15,256 nt of DNA from Bacteriovorax stolpii. Lineage in GTDB: Bacteria > Bdellovibrionota > Bacteriovoracia > Bacteriovoracales > Bacteriovoracaceae. Below are positions 1-6,957 of the stretch, piece by piece. The notes below the pieces were generated by a model. The model saw only the letters and a program-made list of their open reading frames with translations. It was not told the DNA's origin and made no database searches. Every line of letters starts with the position of its first letter. Positions within the stretch are counted from its first letter, which is position 1. The DNA is taken from NCBI GenBank assembly GCA_945862475.1, contig CAMAYW010000016.1:1-15256 (forward strand). Direction: 5' to 3'. Made by a program: the position numbers and the translations under genes.

Positions 1-1211
1 ACGATGATATCAATCCGTCCATCCAGATTATAGTCTGTCCAAATGGCACGCCTATCCCCTTGATTCCAGGACTCTGAATTAACATCACTTAAATATTCAG
101 TTCTTAGGAAATATGGTGGGTATGTTTCTTTAGAACCAGATAATACGCTTGATCGATCAACTGATTCGTTATCATACGCATGAGATAATTCTCCTAAGAA
201 AACATCCATGAATGAATCATCATTATAGTCCGTACAACTGCTAAAAAAAGTTCTCCCTCCACCAGTAGGGATCAAACTTCCGTCAGGATCAGATGCATAA
301 TTAGACACTGTTCCGACATCTTCAAAATAAATATCCCCAGTTCTCGCCTCTTTTAGGTTCATCCATAATTTGTTCTTATGTCCAGATGATGATGAGGTTA
401 AAATATCAGGCCAGCCATTTTGATCAATATCACAAGTGGATGCTCCGTAAGTTGGTTTAGCATTAGGGGGAAAAAGCTGATCTCGAGTTTTATTTGTCTC
501 ACCTTTTAATAAAAATGAAACATCTTCAAATTTTCCTTTATTGTTCTTAAGTAATCTGTCCGGAACTGGGATATATTGATTATTTTTATTTTCGAACCAA
601 TTCGAAATAAATAAATCTGGCCACCCATCAAGATTATAATCGAGAAGAGACACACTAGAAGTTGGTTCAACAGGTAATTTAAATGCGTCTAAATCCTCAG
701 AAAATTGTATTTTACCTTGATGAATTTTTCCTAAATAAAGTTTTAATGGAATCTGGCTTATCTCAGATCTTTGATTTAAAACTCCAGAAATAATATCGGG
801 AACTCTGTCCTTATTGATATCGTAAAAAAGAATAAAACTTGATTTAAAATCATGAGGTAATGGGTCGTGAGACCAGAGTTCAAATTTCTTCATAGAAACC
901 GACCACACATAAAATTTTGGTCGTGAATAATAGGTTGGCAGAAGGATAAGGTCAGGATGGCCATCAAAATTTAAATCGACAGCATTCATGCTTACTGCGT
1001 ACAAATGAGCTAATCCATATTCTTTTGTTTTATCAATAAATGAATGAGCGACCTTGAGTGTTGGTCCATAATTGATGTGCTGAACTTTTTTTGAAAGGGA
1101 ATCTAATTCTTCTGATAGACGAATTGACTCCTCATCAACACTTCTTTGATTCTTTGTCGAACATGAAGAAAGGATGAAAAAGAAAAGGCCTGCAATTGCA
1201 GGCCTTTTCAA
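1..1211 (-). CDS. FG-GAP/VCBS-repeat lipoprotein, N-terminal part (runs off left edge)
   Basis: The minus-strand frame is open from about 1211 to the window edge (about 403 residues). With a TTG start at 1211 the protein begins MKRPAIAGLFFFILSSC, a compact lipoprotein signal peptide with lipobox L-S-S-C (Cys17, Ser at +2, which in E. coli would favour the outer membrane). At least six calcium-loop motifs of the type D-x-N-x-D-G-x-x-D follow near residues 79, 131, 191, 261, 328 and 393, for example DLNFDGHPD, DYNLDGWPD and DYNLDGRID. They are spaced 52-70 residues apart, as in integrin-like FG-GAP/VCBS beta-propellers. The expected location is the cell envelope or surface; the ligand is unknown. 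No good Shine-Dalgarno precedes TTG 1211. An in-frame ATG at 1247 would add 12 residues (MVLVSISLIFSI) and overlap the dehydrogenase gene, giving a less canonical signal peptide. The signal-peptide codons contain a terminator-like palindrome. Family assignment is solid; start and function are uncertain. Confidence 0.82.
   Translation of the reverse strand, partial: MKRPAIAGLFFFILSSCSTKNQRSVDEESIRLSEELDSLSKKVQHINYGPTLKVAHSFIDKTKEYGLAHLYAVSMNAVDLNFDGHPDLILLPTYYSRPKFYVWSVSMKKFELWSHDPLPHDFKSSFILFYDINKDRVPDIISGVLNQRSEISQIPLKLYLGKIHQGKIQFSEDLDAFKLPVEPTSSVSLLDYNLDGWPDLFISNWFENKNNQYIPVPDRLLKNNKGKFEDVSFLLKGETNKTRDQLFPPNAKPTYGASTCDIDQNGWPDILTSSSSGHKNKLWMNLKEARTGDIYFEDVGTVSNYASDPDGSLIPTGGGRTFFSSCTDYNDDSFMDVFLGELSHAYDNESVDRSSVLSGSKETYPPYFLRTEYLSDVNSESWNQGDRRAIWTDYNLDGRIDII
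1177..1209 (-). terminator. Rho-independent terminator of the acyl-CoA dehydrogenase gene, inside the lipoprotein signal-peptide codons
   Basis: Positions 1182-1209 form a perfect 28-bp palindrome with core GGCCTGCAATTGCAGGCC and A/T arms. On the minus strand it is followed by a run of five T (complement of 1177-1181), and the stem begins 7 nt after the dehydrogenase stop codon. That is a textbook intrinsic terminator for minus-strand transcription. The plus strand has no T-tract beyond the stem itself. The palindrome also encodes residues 2-10 of the downstream lipoprotein signal peptide. Confidence 0.8.
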
Positions 1212-1215
1212 AATA

Positions 1216-2988
1216 CTAAAAATCAATGATATCGAAACCAAAACCATCTCGTTCGCTCACGGCCTTAGAGATTTTAGGTAATAACTTGTCATAGCTAGAA
1301 TTTAGTCTTTTATAGTTCTTTGTGAAAGATTGGCGGCTATCACGCATGATTAGCTCAGTCAGTAATGTGACATACTCTTTATCTTTATCGGACACTTCTG
1401 ATTTATTAAGAATTGAAGTCGTTCTAGATAAAACACAGAGCTGAACATAAAGCTCAATCGACATATTCGCTATTCTCATTTGGAGCAATTCATTGCCAAT
1501 GATATTTTTTCCAAACTTAATGATGGTGTTCTCAACGGCAATTGCAAAATCCTTAAGGGAAGTTACAAAATGATTTCCATGCCCTTCTAAGCTTGGGTGA
1601 ACCTTTGTAAGAGTTTTGTTACCAAATCTCTTACTCATTCTTTTTTTAGCAAAGTCAGATAAAATCCCTACTGACTTAATAGGATCTTGGAAAGCTCTAG
1701 AAACATCTGAAATTTTACCTAGCTCTTTAAGATCATCCGAAGGGCCTTTGATACCGGAAAGGGCCGTAAAGATACGAAGAATTTCATTTGTCCCTTCAAA
1801 AATGAGATTAATACGACTATCTCTCATGATTCTTTCATAAGGATATTCTCTCATGTAGGCATTTCCTGCGGCGATTTGAGTTGCTTTATCAATAGTGTCC
1901 CAAAGTTTTTCAGAACAATAAACTTTACAAATAGCTGACTCATGAGAGAACTCGCTCATCCCTTGAGTGATTTTACCTGTCGTCATGTAAACCATAGACT
2001 CACAGGCATAAATACTCGCGGCCATGGTTGCTAATTTCTCTTGAATTAGTCCAAAATTATCAATTGTATTACCAAATTGTTTTCTTGTTTTTGCTTGAGC
2101 TGTGGCAAGTTTTAGAATGCTTTTCATCCCCCCAACAGAGCCAGAGCCTAGGGACAATCGGCCTGTATTAAGAACATTCATGGCAATTTTGAACCCTTTA
2201 CCTGCCTCTCCAATAATATTTGATGCTGGAACTTTCACATTATCAAAAAAGACAGCTCGAGTTTCAGAAGCTCGAATACCCATTTTGTCTTCTTTTTCAC
2301 CAAAAGAAATACCTTCCCTCTCCTTCTCAACAATAAAACAAGTAATCTTTTCTACTTTCTGACCATTTTCTTCGTGCTCAGTTTTTGCGAAAACAGAGTA
2401 AAAACCTGCCATACCACCATTGGTGATCCAAAGTTTTTGTCCATTAATAGTGTAGGTATTATCACTATTTTTAGTTGCTTTTGTTTTAATAGAGTAAGCA
2501 TCAGAACCTGAGCCAGGCTCAGTTAAACAAAAAGCTGCAAATATCTCTCCAGATGCAAGCTTAGGAAGCCAAAATTTCTTTTGCTCCTCATTTCCCTCGT
2601 TAATGAGAGCTTTATAGCCGATTGATTGGTGAGCACCAAGAGTTGTCGCAATCGCACCATCTATACCAGCAACTTGTGAAAAAACTCTAGCATACAAAGT
2701 TGTATCGAGACCTAGGCCGCCATACTCTTCGCCCACTCCGAGTCCACAGAGACCTAATCCAGCTAACCCCTCTAACACTTCTTTTGGTATTTTTGCATCT
2801 TTATCAAACTTTGCAGAATCAATACTCGATTGCGCAAACTTATCTACGGCATCAACCATTGCTTTTGCCATTTCAACCTGACTTTCAGAAAAATTTGGAA
2901 AAGGAAAAACTTCATCCTCAAGGACTTCTCCATAAAACATGTGCTTAACAATACTAGAAATTTCTTTTGAACCTTCATTTCCTGACAT
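1216..2988 (-). CDS. Acyl-CoA dehydrogenase, long VLCAD/ACAD9-like type
   Basis: A 590-residue flavoenzyme predicted to oxidise fatty acyl-CoA to trans-2-enoyl-CoA in the first step of beta-oxidation, passing electrons to ETF. The N-terminal helical domain (about 35-150) is followed by the FAD/substrate motif TEPGSGSDA (156-164), WITNGG (187-192), a middle beta domain, and the C-terminal helical domain with RKQFGNTIDNFGLIQEKLA (302-320). The motif IFEGTNEILRIFTAL (396-410) supplies the expected catalytic base, Glu398, in the position used by VLCAD/ACAD9 and most acyl-CoA dehydrogenases. The length is well over the roughly 380 residues of short- and medium-chain enzymes; the extra C-terminal helical region (about 430-590) matches the VLCAD/ACAD9 architecture. 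The ATG at 2988 is preceded by AAAGAGG at good spacing. The gene has its own -10 box and a terminator just after the stop. Chain-length preference cannot be read from sequence. No functional link to the neighbouring secretion genes is evident. Confidence 0.92.
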   Translation of the reverse strand: MSGNEGSKEISSIVKHMFYGEVLEDEVFPFPNFSESQVEMAKAMVDAVDKFAQSSIDSAKFDKDAKIPKEVLEGLAGLGLCGLGVGEEYGGLGLDTTLYARVFSQVAGIDGAIATTLGAHQSIGYKALINEGNEEQKKFWLPKLASGEIFAAFCLTEPGSGSDAYSIKTKATKNSDNTYTINGQKLWITNGGMAGFYSVFAKTEHEENGQKVEKITCFIVEKEREGISFGEKEDKMGIRASETRAVFFDNVKVPASNIIGEAGKGFKIAMNVLNTGRLSLGSGSVGGMKSILKLATAQAKTRKQFGNTIDNFGLIQEKLATMAASIYACESMVYMTTGKITQGMSEFSHESAICKVYCSEKLWDTIDKATQIAAGNAYMREYPYERIMRDSRINLIFEGTNEILRIFTALSGIKGPSDDLKELGKISDVSRAFQDPIKSVGILSDFAKKRMSKRFGNKTLTKVHPSLEGHGNHFVTSLKDFAIAVENTIIKFGKNIIGNELLQMRIANMSIELYVQLCVLSRTTSILNKSEVSDKDKEYVTLLTELIMRDSRQSFTKNYKRLNSSYDKLLPKISKAVSERDGFGFDIIDF

Positions 2989-3021
2989 ACGGCCTCTTTA
3001 AAAATGTAAAATAATAATAAG

Positions 3022-3027
3022 ATTATA
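3022..3027 (-). promoter_or_regulatory. -10 box candidate for the acyl-CoA dehydrogenase gene
   Basis: The minus strand reads a perfect TATAAT here, 33 nt upstream of the ATG at 2988. The -35 region at 17-18 nt spacing (TGTATT/CTGTAT around 3045-3051) is a poor match. An interrupted palindrome, TTCTA-GAT-TAGAA (3055-3067), lies just upstream and could be an operator, but it may be chance in AT-rich DNA. Confidence 0.45.
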
Positions 3028-3156
3028 GAGTCCAACTGAAACAAAATACAGAACTTCTAGATTAGAAATAAGCAGTTTAACCATGTCACATAGTTGACGA
3101 TAAAGATCCATCAAGAGTCCGACAAAAACACTTCAGCTTATTTCAACTTTCAACGC

Positions 3157-3185
3157 TTGCACATCACATTAATTTTTATGACAAT
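3157..3185 (+). promoter_or_regulatory. Weak promoter candidate for the T2SS operon
   Basis: TTGCAC (3157-3162) and GACAAT (3180-3185) are separated by 17 nt and match the -35/-10 consensus only partly (3 of 6 and 4 of 6). Transcription from here would start almost at the gspC start codon, giving a near-leaderless mRNA, which fits the lack of a Shine-Dalgarno sequence before gspC. A perfect tandem heptamer TTTCAAC (3141-3154) sits directly upstream and could bind an activator. The rest of the 2989-3188 intergenic region shows no stronger signal and no gene. Confidence 0.25.
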
Positions 3186-3191
3186 TAATTG

Positions 3192-4415
3192 ATGATAAAT
3201 AAATTCAAAGACTTCCTAAAAACAAGATTAGGCAAAAAAAACCGGGACCTTTCTGATCAGGAAGGATTCTCCGATAATACTAATCCATCACATCAAATTG
3301 ATAATTCAGATAAAACGAGTGAAACCAACATTCAACAGACTCATGTGTCTATTAAAGATAAAATCTCTGATTCACTTTCAGGTTTTAGATCAAAAATCTT
3401 TAAGCCTAACTTAAGCAACTGGAAATTACCTGAGGGACAAAAAAGAAAGAAGAACTCAGACGGACTAAGTTTAGTCTCCCCGAGCCTGACTAAAAATTTA
3501 GAACAACTTCTCTCTAGGCAGGGTCGAGAAACAATTCATCAAGTTTCTTTAGTTCTTATTGTGAGTGCACTCACTTACTTTATTGGTAAGACGACGGCCC
3601 TCTTTTTAAAAGGTACACCCCAGATTGATTCTTCAAAATCCTACACCGTTGATATTGATCTTGAGAAAGATTTTAATCCATCGACACTTTCTCAAGTTAG
3701 AAGCATCAATATTTTTAGAACAAATACAGGCCTTGGATCCAAAAAGAATATGGCCGATACGAAATGTGACAAAGCTCAACAGAGTAGTAATTTACCTATT
3801 AAACTTATCAACACTGTTGTTCTCCAGGACTCAGTTAAATCACTCGCATCTGTTCAAATTCGTGGCGATAGAGCGCTTCAAGAACTACGTGAAGGTGAGC
3901 AGATTTCAAACTTGGCCAAAATATTTAAAATCACTCGTCTAGAGATATTAGTAAAAAATCTTGAGAATGGTGTTTGCGAATCGATAGAATCTGATAAAGG
4001 AAGGGAGTCTCGTTCCACTATCTCAGTTATGTCGCCTTCCAAGAGTCGAGAATTTAAAGCAAATAAAAAGATTGCTGGTATTGAGAATGTTGGAAACAAA
4101 TTCAATATCTCTAAGAGTTTTCTAGATGATAAGATGAAAGATATCTCATCCATTCTCACCCAAGCTAAAGCTATCAAAATTCAAAATCCAGATGGCACAA
4201 TGTCTTTTAAATTAACAGAAATGGATCCTGAGGGACTTTTTTCTTATCTGGGACTTCAAGATCAAGACATTATCACGAGTATTAATGGTCGACCTATTTA
4301 TGACATGAATGAAGTCATGGGATTATTTGGAAAGATTAAGAATTTGGATAAACTTCAACTTGGTTTGAAGAGAGAAGGATCGGAATCAGTTTTAGATTAT
4401 AATATAAAAAAATAA
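3192..4415 (+). CDS. gspC: Type II secretion system inner-membrane clamp protein GspC
   Basis: A bitopic inner-membrane protein that links the platform (GspL/M) to the secretin periplasmic domains and helps select substrates. The visible order is a charged, Ser/Lys/Asp-rich cytoplasmic N-terminus (about 1-115), one transmembrane helix (about 118-140, core VSLVLIVSALTYFIG), a linker, a GspC homology region (about 200-262, PIKLINTVV...ASVQI...LREGEQI) and a C-terminal PDZ domain (about 298-405) with the GLQDQDIITSINGRPI loop. Two periplasmic cysteines (about 193 and 263) flank the homology region and could pair. Family members usually have only 15-30 residues before the membrane helix, so this N-terminus is unusually long. 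I took ATG 3192; a TTG immediately before it (3189) would add one residue. No Shine-Dalgarno is visible. It is the first gene of the operon, and gspD follows after 12 nt. The call rests on the domain order plus the position before gspD. Confidence 0.88.
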   Translation: MINKFKDFLKTRLGKKNRDLSDQEGFSDNTNPSHQIDNSDKTSETNIQQTHVSIKDKISDSLSGFRSKIFKPNLSNWKLPEGQKRKKNSDGLSLVSPSLTKNLEQLLSRQGRETIHQVSLVLIVSALTYFIGKTTALFLKGTPQIDSSKSYTVDIDLEKDFNPSTLSQVRSINIFRTNTGLGSKKNMADTKCDKAQQSSNLPIKLINTVVLQDSVKSLASVQIRGDRALQELREGEQISNLAKIFKITRLEILVKNLENGVCESIESDKGRESRSTISVMSPSKSREFKANKKIAGIENVGNKFNISKSFLDDKMKDISSILTQAKAIKIQNPDGTMSFKLTEMDPEGLFSYLGLQDQDIITSINGRPIYDMNEVMGLFGKIKNLDKLQLGLKREGSESVLDYNIKK

Positions 4416-4418
4416 GGA
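4414..4418 (+). promoter_or_regulatory. Ribosome binding site of gspD
   Basis: AAGGA overlaps the gspC stop codon and lies 9 nt before the gspD ATG. It suggests coupled translation of the clamp and the secretin. Confidence 0.6.
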
Positions 4419-4427
4419 CGAACGGTA

Positions 4428-6956
4428 ATGAAGACAAGACGTCAGAAAAAACCTTTAATGAGCTCCCTCCTTTTTGTTTCCCTTCTGTTGGGAAGTTATG
4501 AAGCAAGAGCTCAGTTCAATAAATACCGTTCTCAAACAAGGTTTAATACAAATTCTGGAGACGGAACTCCAGGATCCAATACATCGACTTCAGATGTCGA
4601 TTCTATGTCTGCCGAAGACGCCGCAGCAGCCCTCAAAGCTGCTGAAAAAATAGAGGCTGCTTCTGAATCTGAGCCTGTGACTGCAAATGAAACTGACTCT
4701 GCCTTTGAACCAGATTCTGATGACGAGGCAAACGAATCAACTTTTGGAGATCGTCCATCCTCAGCGAAATCAGATCCTGCTAAGACAAGTAAGTACGTGA
4801 ACCTAAATCCAGAAACGGCATTCGGTCCCGAGATTGTTGAAAGTTTTGATTTTCCAGATACTGACATTATGGAAATCACAAAACACATGCAAAAACTAAC
4901 TGGTATTAATCTCATTTTAGATAAAGATGTGAAAGGTAAGGTGTCTATTATCGCCCCTACTCCCATCACAGTGGGAGATGCTTGGAAAGCTTACCTCGCG
5001 GCTCTTAACATGGCCGGATACTCTCTTATTAAAACGGGAGCTTTCTATAAAGTCATCAATGCTCGGGATATTCGCTATACGCCAACAAAAATTTATACTG
5101 GTAACTATACACCTGACACTGAAAATTATGTCATGCGTGTTATTTCACTGAAATCTGTTTCAGCTGCTGAAATAGCAAGAAACTTCAGACCGTTCATGTC
5201 TAGATACGGCCGGATCATTGATATAAAACAAACAAATACGATCATCATCGCTGATACTGGATCGAATATTAATCGACTAGCGAAAATGGTTAAGTTTTTA
5301 GATGTTCCAGGACATGAAGAGTCTCTTCAAATTGTGAAAGTGAAAAATTCATCTGCTCAAGAAATTGCTAAGCTTCTAGATAATATCCTTAAAGGTGGAT
5401 CAGGCGCAGCAGGCGGCAGAGCTGGAACATCGACTCCTCGCTTTAGCGGATCAGGAGGAGGGACTGAATCAACCTCTGTTATTTCTCGAATTATTGCTGA
5501 GCCAAGAACAAACTCAATTATTGCAATGGCGAATGCTGAAGGTGCGAAACAACTTAGAGATCTTATCGATAAACTAGATGTTAAACTTGTTTCTTCAAGC
5601 TCAAACAGGGTTCACGTGTATTATCTCAACTATGGAGACTCTGAAGAGTTGTCTAAAACTCTTTCATCAATTGTGAGTGGAGCAACTCAAGCCGGAGCAG
5701 CCGGGGCCGCAGGCGGAGCAACACGCTTTAGTTCTTTTGGTGGTGGTTCCGGAGAAAATCCAATTTTTTCAGCCGAAGTTAAAATTACATCTGACAAAAA
5801 TAATAATGCTCTCGTAGTGACTGCTTCTCCAACTGATTGGTTGACTCTAAAAGACGTTGTTAGCCGACTTGATATTCCAAGAGATCAGGTTTATGTTGAG
5901 GGATTAATTTTAGAGGCTAACGTGTCAAGAAACAGAGCATTTGGTGTTGAATATGTTGGGGCCTATGGGCAAGGTAACGTTGAGAGAACGGGATTTACCA
6001 CTCAAACGTCTTCAACGAATGGATTATTAGGACTTCTCGCCTCAGGCGTTCCTCAATCTTTGGGTGGATTTGTTGCAGGTGTTGGATTAGGTCCAACCAG
6101 AACGATAAGAACAACTGGACCGGGAAATACTTCAACAGAAGTTAAAGTAAATGCCGTCAATGCCCTTATTAAAGCTGTGGCCTCTCATTCGAGTACGAAT
6201 ATTTTGGCCACTCCGCAAATACTTGCTTTGGATAATACTGAAGCAACATTTGAAGTTGGGGACACTGTTCAAGTAAGGAATTCAACTATTGCAACGGGTG
6301 GTATTCAAAACTTTAGTTCAACTCCGCAAGAGGCAAAGCTCTCTTTGAAAATTACGCCACAAATTAATAAAGTTACTCGTTTTGTTAAATTAAAAATTAA
6401 TCAAAAAATTGATGACTTTAAAGCTGGACAAGGAGATCCAAACTCAGGAGTTGGTCTTCCAACGACAACGAGAACTGCGATCACTGAGGTGATGGTTCGA
6501 GATAGAGACACGATCGCCATGGGTGGATTACTTAGAGACAGAGAAGTTGTTACAAACAATAAAGTTCCTATTCTTGGTGATATCCCTGTTTTAGGGTGGT
6601 TATTTAAAAACAAAAGCCGTGTTGTAGAAAAAGTAAATATTCTTTTCTTCATGACACCAAAGATTCTTGCTCCTTATTCGAAGACGGCTTCCGTAAATAC
6701 CAAAGGTGTTCTTAATAAAAGAACAGAGGGTATGAAGAAAATGTTTGATGAAGATCAAATTGATCCAAATGCAAAAGTATCTAAAGATCTCGAGTCAAAA
6801 CTTGATCAGCAGATACAAGGCCCTTTGTATGATCTTACGGATGCTGATCACTACAAGAATTTGAATAATGAAGAAATTGGTCCTGATGAAAATGCTCCTG
6901 AGTATCAGGTGCCAGAAACTCCGGACTATCAGGATATAAAGAAATCGGTGCAATAA
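4428..6956 (+). CDS. gspD: Type II secretion system outer-membrane secretin GspD
   Basis: The multimeric outer-membrane channel of the T2SS. An N-terminal signal peptide (1-28, RRQKK n-region, likely cut at ARA|Q) is followed by an acidic Ser/Asp/Ala-rich low-complexity segment (about 30-122). Then come the N0 domain (about 135-222, with DFPDTDIMEITKHMQKLTG), N1 (about 235-295), N2 (about 298-386) and N3 (about 393-485). N2 and N3 each carry a Gly/Ala/Ser-rich insert (about 322-346 and 418-442). The secretin barrel domain spans about 486-748, with ILATPQILALDN (592-603), DTIAMGGLLRD (694-704) and the signature VPILGDIPVLGWLF (713-726). A polar tail of about 95 residues (750-842) occupies the S-domain position but has no obvious pilotin motif. 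At 842 residues it is longer than the usual 650-700, mostly because of the linker, the glycine inserts and the tail. gspE starts 1 nt after the stop codon. Confidence 0.97.
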   Translation: MKTRRQKKPLMSSLLFVSLLLGSYEARAQFNKYRSQTRFNTNSGDGTPGSNTSTSDVDSMSAEDAAAALKAAEKIEAASESEPVTANETDSAFEPDSDDEANESTFGDRPSSAKSDPAKTSKYVNLNPETAFGPEIVESFDFPDTDIMEITKHMQKLTGINLILDKDVKGKVSIIAPTPITVGDAWKAYLAALNMAGYSLIKTGAFYKVINARDIRYTPTKIYTGNYTPDTENYVMRVISLKSVSAAEIARNFRPFMSRYGRIIDIKQTNTIIIADTGSNINRLAKMVKFLDVPGHEESLQIVKVKNSSAQEIAKLLDNILKGGSGAAGGRAGTSTPRFSGSGGGTESTSVISRIIAEPRTNSIIAMANAEGAKQLRDLIDKLDVKLVSSSSNRVHVYYLNYGDSEELSKTLSSIVSGATQAGAAGAAGGATRFSSFGGGSGENPIFSAEVKITSDKNNNALVVTASPTDWLTLKDVVSRLDIPRDQVYVEGLILEANVSRNRAFGVEYVGAYGQGNVERTGFTTQTSSTNGLLGLLASGVPQSLGGFVAGVGLGPTRTIRTTGPGNTSTEVKVNAVNALIKAVASHSSTNILATPQILALDNTEATFEVGDTVQVRNSTIATGGIQNFSSTPQEAKLSLKITPQINKVTRFVKLKINQKIDDFKAGQGDPNSGVGLPTTTRTAITEVMVRDRDTIAMGGLLRDREVVTNNKVPILGDIPVLGWLFKNKSRVVEKVNILFFMTPKILAPYSKTASVNTKGVLNKRTEGMKKMFDEDQIDPNAKVSKDLESKLDQQIQGPLYDLTDADHYKNLNNEEIGPDENAPEYQVPETPDYQDIKKSVQ

Positions 6957-6957
6957 A

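Noticed and set aside
1182..1209. Reading the palindrome as a terminator for plus-strand transcription or as a transposon end
   Set aside because: No T-tract follows on the plus strand, no plus-strand gene ends there, and no second copy or target duplication is seen in the window.
1290..1330. Possible private promoter (TATAAA on the minus strand) for the lipoprotein inside the dehydrogenase gene
   Set aside because: No -35 match at proper spacing; such hexamers are frequent in AT-rich coding DNA.
3094..3099. TTGACG as a -35 box for gspC
   Set aside because: No -10-like hexamer lies 15-19 nt downstream (GTCCGA region).
3182..3191. Perfect 10-bp palindrome CAATTAATTG at the gspC start
   Set aside because: Too short and made almost wholly of A/T in AT-rich DNA; expected by chance.
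3878..4177. 99-codon minus-strand frame inside gspC
   Set aside because: It is antisense to a gene with a clear GspC domain order and has no supporting features.
4532..4969. 145-codon open frame on the minus strand opposite the 5' part of gspD
   Set aside because: It mirrors the biased Ser/Asp/Ala codons of the secretin linker; its protein has no recognisable domain and the opposite frame is clearly the real secretin.
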